From assembly GCA_022495995.1 (NCBI GenBank), contig JAFEMH010000170.1, positions 268,501 through 332,500 on the forward strand: a stretch of 64,000 bases of DNA, given 5' to 3'. Shown one piece after another: positions 1-13,214 of the stretch (its first letter is position 1; every line of letters starts with the position of its first letter). This DNA is from Adenophora triphylla var. japonica (taxonomy: Eukaryota; Streptophyta; Magnoliopsida; Asterales; Campanulaceae). The translations under genes were made by a program, and so were the position numbers. Under the pieces are notes generated by a model. The model saw only the letters and a list, made by a program, of their open reading frames with translations, was not told the origin of the DNA and did no database searches.

Positions 1-364
1 TTCTTGCATATATCCTTGTGCAACCAACCTCGCTTTGTTTATGATGATTTTCATTCTCATCCATCCTGTTTCTAAATACCCATTTTGTACCTATAACTCC
101 TTAATCATGAGGTCTAGGAACTAATGTCCAAACCTTACATTTTTTAAACTGATTGAGTTCTTCTTGCATAGCAACAATCCAACTTGAATCTTAGAATGCT
201 TCATCAACTTTCTTGGGTTCAATTTGAGATAAGAGAGAAGTATGCTCATCATAGTTTGATTTCCTTGTTTGAACTCCAACAAATAAATTACCAATGATAT
301 TTGAGAGAGGGTGATGACTAACTTCACGAACCTCAGGGGGTAAATCTAGTTGAACAGAGGTTTG
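1..364 (-). pseudogene. Copia reverse transcriptase N-terminal part (partial)
   Basis: The minus strand reads AMQEELNQF, then a KVWTLVPRP-like stretch, then a GTKWVFRNRMDE-like stretch, the usual start of the Copia RT domain. The frame is interrupted (a stop follows the VPRP region). The catalytic YVDD would lie beyond the window edge. The part nearer 364 is the low-complexity linker between integrase and RT. Confidence 0.8.
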
Positions 365-1375
365 CTAAAGATCTTCTATTGGTACATCGTTAGATCCTTC
401 AATGAAGTCATTAAAAGTAAGTTGATGAAGAGGTTCAATTTGTTGAATGGGTGAATCCTCATCTAAATCTTCCCTTGGATTTGCATCTGGAGTTAGAATT
501 TCAAATGCGGTTTCATAATTATCTGAGGGAGGTTCAGTTGAGGTTGATGGATTTCCTTGAGTTAAATGATTTTGAGGTTCTTGATTTGGCTCAGGTGAGG
601 TTTTAGAAGTTTTACCTATTTCATTAGACTCAACAAAAACATAAGCAACATTTGGAGCCAAATGTGGCTCAAGGAGTGAATGTTCATCAAAAGTAACATG
701 GACAGATTCTACTATCATTAAACTAGATTTATTGAAAACACGAAAAGCTTTAGAATGTTTAGCATACCCAACAAAAATACCTTCATCAGCCTTAGCACCA
801 AATGTACCTCTATTTTCTCTGCCATTGTAGAGGATAAGCATTTGCATTCAAAGATTTTTAAAAAAGGCAATTTTGGGGATTCTTCCTCTCCAAAGTTCAT
901 AAGGAGTTTTGTTGTAGGTTTTGTTGATGAGGGAGCGCTTTTGAGTGAAGCATGCAGTATTGACCGCTTCAGCCCAAAAATACTGAGGAAGCTGGGCTTC
1001 AGAAATCATTGTCTTTCCAGCATCAATCAATGTCCTATTCTTTCTTTCCACAACCCCATTTTGTTGTGGAACACCAGCAGTATAGAAATTGTGATCAATT
1101 CTATGGTCATCACAATATTGAGCAACACCATTTTTTTTGAATTCTATTCCATTATCAGGCCTTACACTAACAATGTCATCTTCTTTTTGGGTTTGGAGCC
1201 GCCTAAAGATTGAGGTTAGAATTTCATAGCAATCATCCTTAGTGATCATCATTTATACCCACGTAGATCTTGAGTAATCATCCAATACTACTAAAGTATA
1301 TCTATTTCCTCCAATGCTAGCAGTGGTGACGAATCCAAAAAAAATCAATGTGGAGCAGTTGTAAACATCTTGAAG
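365..1375 (-). pseudogene. Copia integrase (core and C-terminal part), broken
   Basis: Two minus-strand reading frames (848-1252 and 365-847) carry the integrase. The core shows DNGIEFKKNG around the second catalytic Asp, and QQNGVVERKNRT with the catalytic Glu. FWAEAVNTACF and TPYELWRGR follow. The C-terminal frame has DEGIFVGYAKHSKAFRVFN, the usual Copia region after the core, then a Pro/Glu/Thr-rich linker. A stop near 1253 and a frame change near 847-850 separate the parts, so no single product can be made. Confidence 0.88.
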
Positions 1376-1923
1376 TTGATGGAGCGGTCTTGTTGGTGAA
1401 AGACGAAGTAGTTTGTTTACCAAGTTGACAGGCACGACACTTTTCAGCATGATGATCAGCCACTTTGGGTAAAACACAAACGAGGCTTTTCCTTCCAATT
1501 TTTGCAAGGAATTTGAAGTTCAAGTGGCATAGACGCTTGTGCTATAACCAACTATTTTCGCTCACACTTTCAGCTACAAAACAAAGATTAGTAATACTAC
1601 ATGTAGAATTTAAATCAATAATGTAAATATTACTCTTATGAATCCCTATGAGAAATGTGACTCCGAAAATGCCATCTTTGATAAAGCAATTTGTAGAAGT
1701 AAAGTTGCAGTGCATTCCTTTGTCACAGAATTGAGAAATTGATAGGAGGTTGTGCTTGAGTCCTTTAACAAGTGAAACCTTCTCAATGGTGAGGTTTTTA
1801 TCTTCTTATGGTTCCATAGCATATTGTTTTTCCTTTGTTGTTGTCGCCAAATGTTACAGATGGACCGCTTGCTTCAATGACATTTTTCAATAAAGATCTA
1901 TCTCCAGTCATGTGTCTTGAGCA
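1376..1923 (-). pseudogene. Copia protease end and GAG-pre-integrase domain, broken
   Basis: Minus-strand translation begins with CSRHMTG, the second half of the aspartic protease active-site motif, and continues to the GAG-pre-integrase region with HKRLCHLNFKFLAKIG and CRACQLGKQTTSSF (zinc-binding Cys pair). Stops lie in the protease-to-zinc stretch, and the expected Trp-His is spoiled by a stop (near 1543). The catalytic Asp-Ser-Gly codons are absent because satellite DNA starts at 1924. Confidence 0.8.
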
Positions 1924-2579
1924 TTTAATTTTTTAATTTTTTTTAATAAATTAAACTATTTGAGATGTTAGTTAGTAGTGAAATTTTTTACAAAAAGTTA
2001 TATAAAAAAAGTTAAGAATTTTTAAAGAAATGAAAGTATATAGTAGAAAAAAGAGGGACGGACAATAGCATTTACTTTTTTAATTTTTTTTTTTTTTGAA
2101 TAAATTAAACTATTTGAGATGTTAGTTAGTAGTGAAATTTTTTACAAAAAGTTATATAAAAAAATTTAAGAATTTTTAAAGAAATGAAAGTAGATAATAG
2201 GAAAATAGAGGGACGGACAATATCATTTACTTTTTTTTTTTTGGATAACTTGTATCTTGTTTGTGTTGGATGAGTGATGAAGATCTTTTGGTTGTTACGG
2301 GTAGTCTAATAGTTGTACAAGTGGTCTGATGGTTGTATTTGGATGAACTAAATACAGTATTATATATTTGGACAAATGTGATGGGTTTTGTATATATTTG
2401 GACAAATGTGATGGATTTTTGTATATTTAAAGACAAAGGTTATATTAACAATTTTTTTTAGTTGTAATTATGTTTATTGCTATTAACTATTGGCTTTTAG
2501 TTATTTTTTACATTAATAGGAAAATAAAAAAAGGACAAAAAGGTGATATTTGTGAGATATAGCCACATAGGGTTCTTTT

Positions 2580-2871
2580 AAAAGCTAACGCGACTGCTTG
2601 TGCCTTCTCTTTTAAAAGGTAACGCGATGGCATTTCTATTTTAAAATAATAAAAAATAAAATATATGACAACCCTTTATGTGATGGCAAATGACGTCGCG
2701 AAATCAATTGAACAAACGCGACTGCCTTTCCCATCGCGTAACCTTTTTGCGACAAGGCTTTACGCGACTGCATGGGTGATTGTTTTTCCAATCGCGTTAG
2801 CATTACGCGACGGCTTCTTCTATATAGGCGACGGCTTTTGGCCATCGCAAAAAGGTGTTTTTCTTGTAGTG
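2580..2871 (-). repeat. CACTA-terminus-like segment of the satellite monomer (type example)
   Basis: Read on the minus strand from 2871, the segment starts CACTACAAGAAAAACACC, the usual terminal sequence of plant CACTA (En/Spm) transposons. It is followed by repeated short GC-rich motifs (GCGATGGC, GCGACGGC, CGCGACTGC in both orientations) that resemble the subterminal transposase-binding repeats of that superfamily. Equivalent segments end near 3916, 4940, 5974, 7091, 8118, 9151, 10180, 11209 and 12238 and in later blocks. I found no matching second terminus in inverse orientation, so each monomer holds one end only. Confidence 0.8.
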
Positions 2872-5800
2872 AAAAAAGTTAATAATTTTTAAAGAAATGA
2901 AAGTATATAATAGAAAAAAAGAGGGACTGACAATAGCATTTACTTTTTAATTTTTTTTTAATTTTTTTTGGATAAATAAAACTATTTGAGATGTTAGTTA
3001 GTAGTGAATTTATTTACAAAAAGTTATATAAAAAAAGTTAAGAATTTTTAAAGAAATGAAAGTATATAATAGAAAAAAAGAGGGACGGACAATAGCATTT
3101 ACTTTTTTAATTTTTTTAAATTTTTTTTTGAATAAATTAAACTATTTGAGATGTTAGTTAGTAGTGAAATTTTTACAGAAAGTTATATAAAAAAAGTTAA
3201 GGATTTTTAAAGAAATGAAAGTATATAATAGAAAAAAAGAGGGACGGACAATATCATTTACTTTTTTAACTTTTATTAATTTTTTTTGGATAACTTGTAT
3301 CTTGTTTGTGTTGGATGAGTGATGGAGATCTTTTGGTTGTTACGGGTAGTCTAATAGTTGTACAAGTGGTCTGATGGTTGTATTTGGATGAACTAAATAC
3401 AGTATTATATATTTGGACAAATGTGATGGGTTTTGTATATATTTGGACAAATGTGATGGATTTTTGTATATTTAAAGACAAAGGTTATATTAACAATTTT
3501 TTTAGTTGTAATTATGTTTATTGCTATTAACTATTGGCTTTTAGTTATTTTTTACATTAATAGGAAAATAAAAAAAGGACAAAAAGGTGATATTTGTGAG
3601 ATTTAGCCACATAGGGTTCTTCTAAAAGCTAACGCGACTGCTTGTGCCTTCTCTTTATAAAAGCTAACGCGATGGCATTTCTATTTTAAAATAATAAAAA
3701 ATAAAATATATGACAACCCTTTATGTGATGGCAAATGCCGTCGCGAAATCAATTGAACAAGCGCGACTGCCCTTCCCATCGCGTAACCTTTTTGCGACAA
3801 GGCTTTACGCGACTGCTTGGGTGATTGTTTTTCCAATCGCGTTAGCATTACCCGACGACTTCTTCTATATAGGCGACGGCTTTTGGCCATCGCAAAAAGG
3901 TGTTTTTCTTGTAGTGAAAAAAGTTAATAATTTTTAAAGAAATGAAAGTATATAATAGAAAAAAAGAGGGACTGACAATAGCAATTACTTTTTAAATTTT
4001 TTTTAATTTTTTTGATAAATAAAACTATTTGAGATGTTAGTTAGTAGTGAATTTATTTACAAAAAGTTATATAAAAAAGTTAAGAATTTTTAAAGAAATG
4101 AAAGTATATAATAGAAAAAAAGATGGACGGACAATAGCATTTACTTTTTTAATTTTTTTTTGAATAAATTAAACTATTTGAGATGTTAGTTAGTAGTGAA
4201 ATTTTTTACAGAAAGTTATATAAAAAAAGTTAAGGATTTTTAAAGAAATGAAAGTATATAATAGAAAAAAAGAGGGACGGACAATATCATTTACTTTTTT
4301 AATTTTTTTTTGGATAACTTGTATCTTGTTTGTGTTGGATGAGTGATGAAGATCTTTTGGTTGTTACGGGTAGTCTAATAGTTGTACAAGTGGTCTGATG
4401 GTTGTATTTGGATGAACTAAATACAGTATTATATATTTGGACAAATGTGATGGGTTTTGTATATATTTGGACAAATGTGATGGATTTTTGTATATTTAAA
4501 GACAAAGGTTATATTAACAATTTTTTTTAGTTGTAATTATGTTTATTGCTATTAACTATTGGCTTTTAGTTATTTTTTACATTAATAGGAAAATAAAAAA
4601 GGACAAAAAGGTGATATTTGTGAGATTTAGCCACATAGGGTTCTTCTAAAAGCTAACGCGACTGCTTGTGCCTTCTCTTTATAAAAGCTAACGCGATGGC
4701 ATTTCTATTTTAAAATAATAAAAAATAAAATATATGACAACCCTTTATGTGATGGCAAATGCCGTCGCGAAATCAATTGAACAAACGCGACTGCCCTTCC
4801 CATCGCGTAACCTTTTTGCGACAAGGCTTTACGCGACTGCTTGGGTGATTGTTTTTCCAATCGCGTTAGCATTACCCGACGGCTTCTTCTATATAGGCGA
4901 CGGCTTTTGGCCATCGCAAAAAGGTGTTTTTCTTGTAGTGAAAAAAGTTAATAATTTTTAAAGAAATGAAAGTATATAATAGAAAAAAAGAGGGACTGAC
5001 AATAGCATTTACTTTTTAAATTTTTTATTTATTTTTTTGGATAAATAAAACTATTTGAAATGTTAGTTAGTAGTGAATTTATTTACAAAAAGTTATATAA
5101 AAAAAGTTAAGAATTTTTAAAGAAATGAAAGTATATAATAGAAAAAAAGAGGGACGGACAATAGCATTTACTTTTTTAATTTTTTAAAATTTTTTTTTTA
5201 GAATAAATTAAACTATTTGAGATGTTTGTTAGTAGGGAAATTTTTTACAGAAAGTTATATTAAAAAAGTTAAGGATTTTTAAAGAAATGAAAGTATATAA
5301 TAGAAAAAAGAGGGTCGGACAATATCATTTACTTTTTAATTTTTTTTTTTGGATAACTTGTATCTTGTTTGTGTTGGATGAGTGATGAAGATCTTTTGGT
5401 TGTTACGGGCAGTCTAATAGTTGTACAAGTGGTCTGATGGTTGTATTTGGATTAACTAAATACAGTATTATATATTTGGAAAAATGTGATGGGTTTTGTA
5501 TATATTTGGACAAATGTGATGGATTTTTGTATATTTAAAGACAAAGGTTATATTAACAATTTTTTTTAGTTGTAATTATGTTTATTGCTATTAACTATTG
5601 GCTTTTAGTTATTTTTTACATTAATAGGAAAATAAAAAAGGACAAAAAGGTGATATTTGTGAGATTTAGCCACATAGGGTTCTTCTAAAAGCTAACGCGA
5701 CTGCTTGTGCCTTCTTTTTATAAAAGCTAACGCGATGGCATTTCTATTTTAAAATAATAAAAAATAAAATATATGACAACCCTTTATGTGATGGCAAATG

Positions 5801-6470
5801 CCGTCGCGAAATCAATTGAACAAAGCGACTGCTTTCCATCACGCAACCTTTTTGCGACAAGGCTTTACGCGACTGCTTGGGTGATTGTTTTTCCAATCGC
5901 GTTAGCATTACGCGACGGCTTATTCTATATAGGCGACGGCTTTTGACCATCGCAAAAAGGTGTTTTTCTTGTAGTGAAAAAGTTAATAATTTTTAAAGAA
6001 ATGAAAGTATATAATAGAAAAAAAGAGGGACTGACAATAGAATTTACTTTTAAAATTTTTTAAATTTTTTTTGATAAATAAATCTATTTGAGATGTTAGT
6101 TAGTAGTGAATTTATTTACAAAAAGTTATATAAAAAAGTTAAGAATTTTTAAAGAAATGAAAGTATATAATAGAAAAAAAAGAGGGACGGACAATAGCAT
6201 TTACTTTTTTAATTTTTTTTAATTTTGTTTTTGAATAAATTAAACTATTTGAGATGTTAGTTAGTAGTGAAATTTTTTACAGAAAGTTATATAAAAAAAG
6301 TTAAGGATTTTTAAAGAAATGAAAGTATATAATAGAAAAAAAGAGGGACGGACAATATCATTTACTTTTTTAACTTTTATTAATTTTATTTTGGATAACT
6401 TGTATCTTGTTTGTGTTGGATGAGTGATGAAGATCTTTTGGTTGTTACGGATAGTCTAATAGCTGTACAA

Positions 6471-6616
6471 GTGGTCTGATGCTTGTATTTGGATGAACTA
6501 AATACAGTATTATATATTTGAACAAATGTGATGGGTTTTGTATGTGGTCTGATGCTTGTATTTGGATGAACTAAATACAGTATTATATATTTGAACAAAT
6601 GTGAAGGGTTTTGTAT
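6471..6616. repeat. 73-bp tandem duplication inside one satellite monomer
   Basis: The segment starting GTGGTCTGATGCTTG at 6471 is repeated from 6544 with one or two mismatches. No other monomer shows it. It accounts for the longer spacing of this monomer. Confidence 0.9.
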
Positions 6617-9600
6617 ATATTTGGACAAATGTGATGGATTTTTGTATATTTAAAGACAAAGGTTATATTAACAATTTTTTTTAGTTGTAATTATGTTTAT
6701 TGCTATTAACTATTGGCTTTTAGTTATTTTTTACATTAATAGGAAAATAAAAAAGGACAAAAAGGTGATATTTGTGAGATTTAGCCACATAGGGTTCTTC
6801 TAAAAGCTAACGCGACTGCTTGTGCCTTCTCTTTATAAAAGCTAACGCGATGGCATTTCTATTTTAAAATAATAAAAAATAAAATATATGACAACCCTTT
6901 ATGTGATGGCAAATGCCGTCGCGAAATCAATTGAACAAACGCGACTGCTTTCCCATCGCGCAACCTTTTTGCGACAAGGCTTTACGCGACTGCTTGGGTG
7001 ATTGTTTTTCCAATCGCGTTAGCATTACGCGACGGCTTATTCTATATAGGCGACGACTTTTGACCATCGCAAAAAGGTGTTTTTCTTGTAGTGAAAAAAG
7101 TTAATAATTTTTAAAGAAATGAAAGTATATAATAGAAAAAAAGAGGGACTGACAATAGAATTTACTTTTTTAATTTTTTTAAATATTTTTTTGATAAATA
7201 AATCTATTTGAGATGTTAGTTAGTAGTGAATTTATTTACAAAAAGTTATATAAAAAAAGTTAAGAATTTTTAAAGAAATTGAAGTATATAATAGAAAAAA
7301 AAGGAAGGACAATAGCATTTACTTTTTTAATTTTTTTTTGAATAAATTAAACTATTTGAGATGTTAGTTAGTAGTGAAATTTTTTACAGAAAGTTATATA
7401 AAAAAAGTTAAGGATTTTTAAAGAAATGAAAGTATATAATAGAAAAAAAGAGGGACGGACAATATCATTTACTTTTTTTATTTTTTTTGGATAACTTGTA
7501 TCTTGATTGTGTTGGATGAGTGATGAAGATCTTTTGGTTTTAACGGGCAGTCTAATAGTTGTACAAGTGGTCTGATGGTTGTATTTGGATTAACTAAATA
7601 CAGTATTATATATTTGGAAAAATGTGATGGGTTTTGTATATATTTGGACAAATGTGATGGATTTTTGTATATTTAAAGACAAAGGTTATATTAACAATTT
7701 TTTTTAGTTGTAATTATGTTTATTGCTATTAACTATTGGCTTTTAGTTATTTTTTACATTAATAGGAAAATAAAAAAAGGACAAAAAGGTGATATTTGTG
7801 AGATTTAGCCACATAGGGTTCTTCTAAAAGCTAACGCGACTGCTTGTGCCTTCTTTTTATAAAAGCTAACGCGATGGCATTTCTATTTTAAAATAATAAA
7901 AAATAAAATATATGACAACCCTTTATGTGATGGCAAATGCCGTCGCGAAATCAATTGAACAAACGCGACTGCCTTTCCCATCGCGTAACCTTTTTGCGAC
8001 AAGGCTTTACGCGACTGCTTGGGTGATTGTTTTTCCAATCGCGTTAGCATTACGCGACGGCTTATTCTATATAGGCGACGGCTTTTGACCATCGCAAAAA
8101 GGTGTTTTTCTTGTAGTGAAAAAAGTTAATAATTTTTAAAGAAATGAAAGTATATAATAGAAAAAAAGAGGGACTGACAATAGAATTTACTTTTTAATTT
8201 TTTTAAATTTTTTTAGGATATATAAAACTATTTGAGATGTTAGTTAGTAGTGAATTTATTTACAAAAAGTTATATAAAAAAAGTTAAGAATTTTTAAAGA
8301 AATGAAAGTATATAATAGAAAAAAAAGGAAGGACAATAGCATTTACTTTTTTAATTTTTTTTTTGAATAAATTAAACTATTTGAGATGTTAGTTAGTAGT
8401 GAAATTTTTTACAGAAAGTTATATAAAAAAAGTTAAGGATTTTTAAAGAAATGAAAGTATATAATAGAAAAAAAGAGGGACGGACAATATCATTTACTTT
8501 TTTAATTTTTTTTAATTTTTTTTGGATAACTTGTATCTTGTTTGTGTTGGATGAGTGATGAAGATCTTTTGGTTGTTACGGGTAGTCTAATAGTTGTACA
8601 AGTGGTCTGATGGTTGTATTTGGATTAACTAAATACAGTATTATATATTTGGAAAAATGTGATGGGTTTTGTATATATTTGGACAAATGTGATGGATTTT
8701 TGTATATTTAAAGACAAAGGTTATATTAACAATTTTTTTTTAGTTGTAATTATGTTTATTGCTATTAACTATTGGCTTTTAGTTATTTTTTACATTAATA
8801 GGAAAATAAAAAAGGACAAAAAGGTGATATTTGTGAGATTTAGCCACATAGGGTTCTTCTAAAAGCTAACGCGACTGCTTGTGCCTTCTCTTTATAAAAG
8901 CTAACGCGATGGCATTTCTATTTTAAAATAATAAAAAATAAAATATATGACAACCCTTTATGTGATGGCAAATGCCGTCGCGAAATCAATTGAACAAACG
9001 CGACTGCTTTCCCATCGCGTAACCTTTTTGCGACAAGGCTTTACGCGACTGCTTGGGTGATTGTTTTTCCAATCGCGTTAGCATTACCCGATGGCTTCTT
9101 CTATATAGGCGACGGCTTTTGGCCATCGCAAAAAGGTGTTTTTCTTGTAGTGAAAAAAGTTAATAATTTTTAAAGAAATGAAAGTATATAATAGAAAAAA
9201 AGAGGGACTGACAATAGCATTTACTTTTTAAATTTATTTTTTTTTGATAAATAAAACTATTTGAAATGTTAGTTAGTAGTGAATTTATTTACAAAAAGTT
9301 ATATAAAAAAAGTTAAGAATTTTCAAAGAAATGAAAGTATATAATAGAAAAAAAGAGGGGCGGAGAATAGCATTTACTTTTTTAATTTTTTTTGAATAAA
9401 TTAAACTATTTGAGATGTTAGTTAGTAGTGAAATTTTTTACAGAAAGTTATATAAAAAAAGTTAAGGATTTTTAAAGAAATGAAAGTATATAATAGAAAA
9501 AAAGAGGGACGGACAATATCATTTACTTTTTTAACTATTTTTATTTTTTTTGGATAACTTGTATCTTGTTTGTGTTGGATGAGTGATGAAGATCTTTTGG

Positions 9601-12600
9601 TTGTTACGGACAGTCTAATAGTTGTACAAGTGGTCTGATGGTTGTATTTGGATTAACTAAATACAGTATTATATATTTGGAAAAATGTGATGGGTTTTGT
9701 ATATATTTGGACAAATGTGATGGATTTTTGTATATTTAAAGACAAAGGTTATATTAACAATTTTTTTTAGTTGTAATTATGTTTATTGCTATTAACTATT
9801 GGCTTTTAGTTATTTTTTACATTAATAGGAAAATAAAAAAAGGACAAAAAGGTGATATTTGTGAGATTTAGCCACATAGGGTTCTTCTAAAAGCTAACGC
9901 GACTGCTTGTGCCTTCTTTTTATAAAAGCTAACGCGATGGCATTTCTATTTTAAAATAATAAAAAATAAAATATATGACAACCCTTTATGTGATGGCAAA
10001 TGCCGTCGCGAAATCAATTGAACAAACGCGACTGCTTTCCCATCGCGCAACCTTTTTGCGACAAGGCTTTACGCGACTGCTTGGGTGATTGTTTTTCCAA
10101 TCGCGTTAGCATTACGCGACGGCTTATTCTATATAGGCGACGGCTTTTGACCATCGCAAAAAGGTGTTTTTCTTGTAGTGAAAAAAGTTAATAATTTTTA
10201 AAGAAATGAAAGTATATAATAGAAAAAAAGAGGGACTGACAATAGAATTTACTTTTTAAATTTTTTAAGCATTTTTTTGATAAATAAATCTATTTGAGAT
10301 GTTAGTTAGTAGTGAATTTATTTACAAAAAGTTATATAAAAAAGTTAAGAATTTTTAAAGAAATGGAAGTATATAATAGAAAAAAAAGGAAGGACAATAG
10401 CATTTACTTTTTTAATTTTTTTTGAATAAATTAAACTATTTGAGATGTTAGTTAGTAGTGAAATTTTTTACAGAAAGTTATATAAAAAAAGTTAAGGATT
10501 TTTAAAGAAATGAAAGTATATAATAGAAAAAAAGAGGGACGGACAATATCATTTACTTTTTTAATTTTTTTTATTTTTTTTGGATAACTTGTATCTTGTT
10601 TGTGTTGGATGAGTGATGAAGATCTTTTGGTTGTTACGGGCAGTCTAATAGTTGTACAAGTGGTCTGATGGTTGTATTTGGATTAACTAAATACAGTATT
10701 ATATATTTGGAAAAATGTGATGGGTTTTGTATATATTTGGACAAATGTGATGGATTTTTGTATATTTAAAGACAAAGGTTATATTAACAATTTTTTTAGT
10801 TGTAATTATGTTTATTGCTATTAACTATTGGCTTTTAGTTATTTTTTACATTAATAGGAAAATTAAAAAAGGACAAAAAGGTGATATTTGTGAGATTTAG
10901 CCACATAGGGTTCTTCTAAAAGCTAACGCGACTGCTTGTGCCTTCTTTTTATAAAAGCTAACGCGATGGCATTTCTATTTTAAAATAATAAAAAATAAAA
11001 TATATGACAACCCTTTATGTGATGGCAAATGCCGTCGCGAAATCAATTGAACAAACGCGACTGCTTTCCCATCGCGCAACCTTTTTGCGACAAGGCTTTA
11101 CGCGACTGCTTGGGTGATTGTTTTTCCAATCGCGTTAGCATTACGCGACGGCTTATTCTATATAGGCGACGGCTTTTGACCATCGCAAAAAGGTGTTTTT
11201 CTTGTAGTGAAAAAAGTTAATAATTTTTAAAGAAATGAAAGTATATAATAGAAAAAAAGAGGGACTGACAATAGAATTTACTTTTTAAATTTTTAAAATT
11301 TTTTTTGATAAATAAATCTATTTGAGATGTTAGTTAGTAGTGAATTTATTTACAAAAAGTTATATAAAAAAAGTTAAGAATTTTTAAAGAAATGGAAGTA
11401 TATAATAGAAAAAAAAAGGAAGGACAATAGCATTTACTTTTTTAATTTTTTTTGAATAAATTAAACTATTTGAGATGTTAGTTAGTAGTGAAATTTTTTA
11501 CAGAAAGTTATATAAAAAATTTAAGGATTTTTAAAGAAATGAAAGTATATAATAGAAAAAAAGAGGGACGGACAATATCATTTACTTTTTTAATTTTTTT
11601 AATTTTTTTTTTGATAACTTGTATCTTGTTTGTGTTGGATGAGTGATGAAGATCTTTTGGTTGTTACGGGCAGTCTAATAGTTGTACAAGTGGTCTGATG
11701 GTTGTATTTGGATTAACTAAATACAGTATTATATATTTGGAAAAATGTGATGGGTTTTGTATATATTTGGACAAATGTGATGGATTTTTGTATATTTAAA
11801 GACAAAGGTTATATTAACAATTTTTTTTAGTTGTAATTATGTTTATTGCTATTAACTATTGGCTTTTAGTTATTTTTTACATTAATAGGAAAATAAAAAA
11901 GGACAAAAAGGTGATATTTGTGAGATTTAGCCACATAGGGTTCTTCTAAAAGCTAACGCGACTGCTTGTGCCTTCTTTTTATAAAAGCTAACGCGATGGC
12001 ATTTCTATTTTAAAATAATAAAAAATAAAATATATGACAACCCTTTATGTGATGGCAAATGCCGTCGCGAAATCAATTGAACAAACGCGACTGCTTTCCC
12101 ATCGCGCAACCTTTTTGCGACAAGGCTTTACGCGACTGCTTGGGTGATTGTTTTTCCAATCGCGTTAGCATTACGTGACGGCTTCTTCTATATAGGCTAC
12201 GGCTTTAGGCCATCGCAAAAAGGTGTTTTTCTTGTAGTGAAAAAAGTTAATAATTTTTAAAGAAATGAAAGTATATAATAGAAAAAAAGAGGGACTGACA
12301 ATAGCATTTTCTATTTAATTTTTTTTTAATTTTTTTGGATAAATAAAACTAATTGAGATGTTAGTTAGTAGTGAATTTATTTACAAAAAGTTATATAAAA
12401 AAAGTTAAGAATTTTTAAAGAAATGAAAGTATATAATAGAAAAAAAAGAGGGACGGACAATAGCATTTACTTTTTTAATTTTTTTAATTTTTTTTTAGAA
12501 TAAATTAAACTATTTGAGATGTTTGTTAGTAGGGAAATTTTTTACAGAAAGTTATATTAAAAAAGTTAAGGATTTTTAAAGAAATGAAAGTATATAATAG

Positions 12601-13214
12601 AAAAAAGAGGGTCGGACAATATCATTTACTTTTTTAATTTTTTTTTGGATAACTTGTATCTTGTTTGTGTTGGATGAGTGATGAAGATCTTTTGGTTGTT
12701 ACGGGTAGTCTAATAGTTGTACAAGTGGTCTGATGCTTGTATTTGGATGAACTAAATACAGTATTATATATTTGGACAAATGTGATGGGTTTTGTGTATA
12801 TTTGGACAAATGTGATAGATTTTTGTATATTTAAAGACAAAGGTTATATTCACAATTTTTTTTTAGTTGTAATTATGTTTAGAGGCTTTGACCAATTAGT
12901 CCTCCATTCAAATAAAAACTCTCTTTAAGGACTAACATTATCAAAACAGCCAAAAAGTCCCTCAATTTTTTTGACCAAATTGCCCCTCATAGGCCTCTCT
13001 CTCGCTTGAGCGTCCACCCAGCGCCTTGCCTGCTTTCTTTCTCTCTCCTTTTCTCTTTCTTCCTTTTTTTCTCTTAAATTTTTAAATGCAATATCTCAAA
13101 ATTTAAAAGTCGAAAAAATTATCCGAAACCACTGTTTTAATCGCATCGCCAAAACGAATCAAAGTTTACTCATCATATATTTTAAATTTTATAAATAAAA
13201 TAAAATTTTATAAA

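Larger units (their letters stand above)
1..1923 (-). mobile_element. Copia (Sirevirus-like) pol fragment, truncated at both ends
   Basis: Reading leftward from 1923, the minus strand encodes the end of the protease motif (CSRHMTG), the GAG-pre-integrase zinc region, the integrase core, the integrase C-terminal region and the first part of reverse transcriptase, which runs off the window at base 1. The order protease, integrase, RT is Ty1/Copia. Wording is closest to element II of this window (both have a DDHxIDHNF stretch and QQNGVVERKNRTL), so it is a relative of that lineage. No LTR is visible. The right end stops abruptly at satellite DNA. Confidence 0.9.
1924..12881. repeat. Satellite array block A, ~1.03-1.05-kb tandem monomers (11 starts)
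   Basis: Head-to-tail monomers. Taking GGATAACTTGTATC as the phase mark, they start at 2243, 3288, 4312, 5351, 6393, 7489, 8524, 9552, 10582, 11613 and 12647, so spacing is 1024-1045 bp except 1096 after 6393, which has an internal duplication. Each monomer contains: an AT-rich segment with a 30-bp direct repeat (TTTGGACAAATGTGATGG twice); a GC-richer segment of about 290 bp with many CGCGACTGC, GCGATGGC and GCGACGGC motifs; a TTTTTCTTGTAGTG end; and two AT-rich subrepeats of about 150 bp. The left edge (1924-2242) is subrepeats only. Short ORFs repeat in every monomer but have no recognisable domain. Confidence 0.95.

Noticed and set aside
2580..2871. CRISPR-like array, because of regularly spaced repeats
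   Set aside because: Period is about 1 kb with no short spacer pattern, and the DNA is clearly plant nuclear.
2636..11220. Repeated short ORFs in each satellite monomer (about 69, 75 and 63 residues, both strands) as a gene family
   Set aside because: They recur only because monomers are near-identical, overlap on opposite strands, change frame with small indels and have no recognisable domain. Low-complexity basic text follows from the CGCGA-rich motifs.
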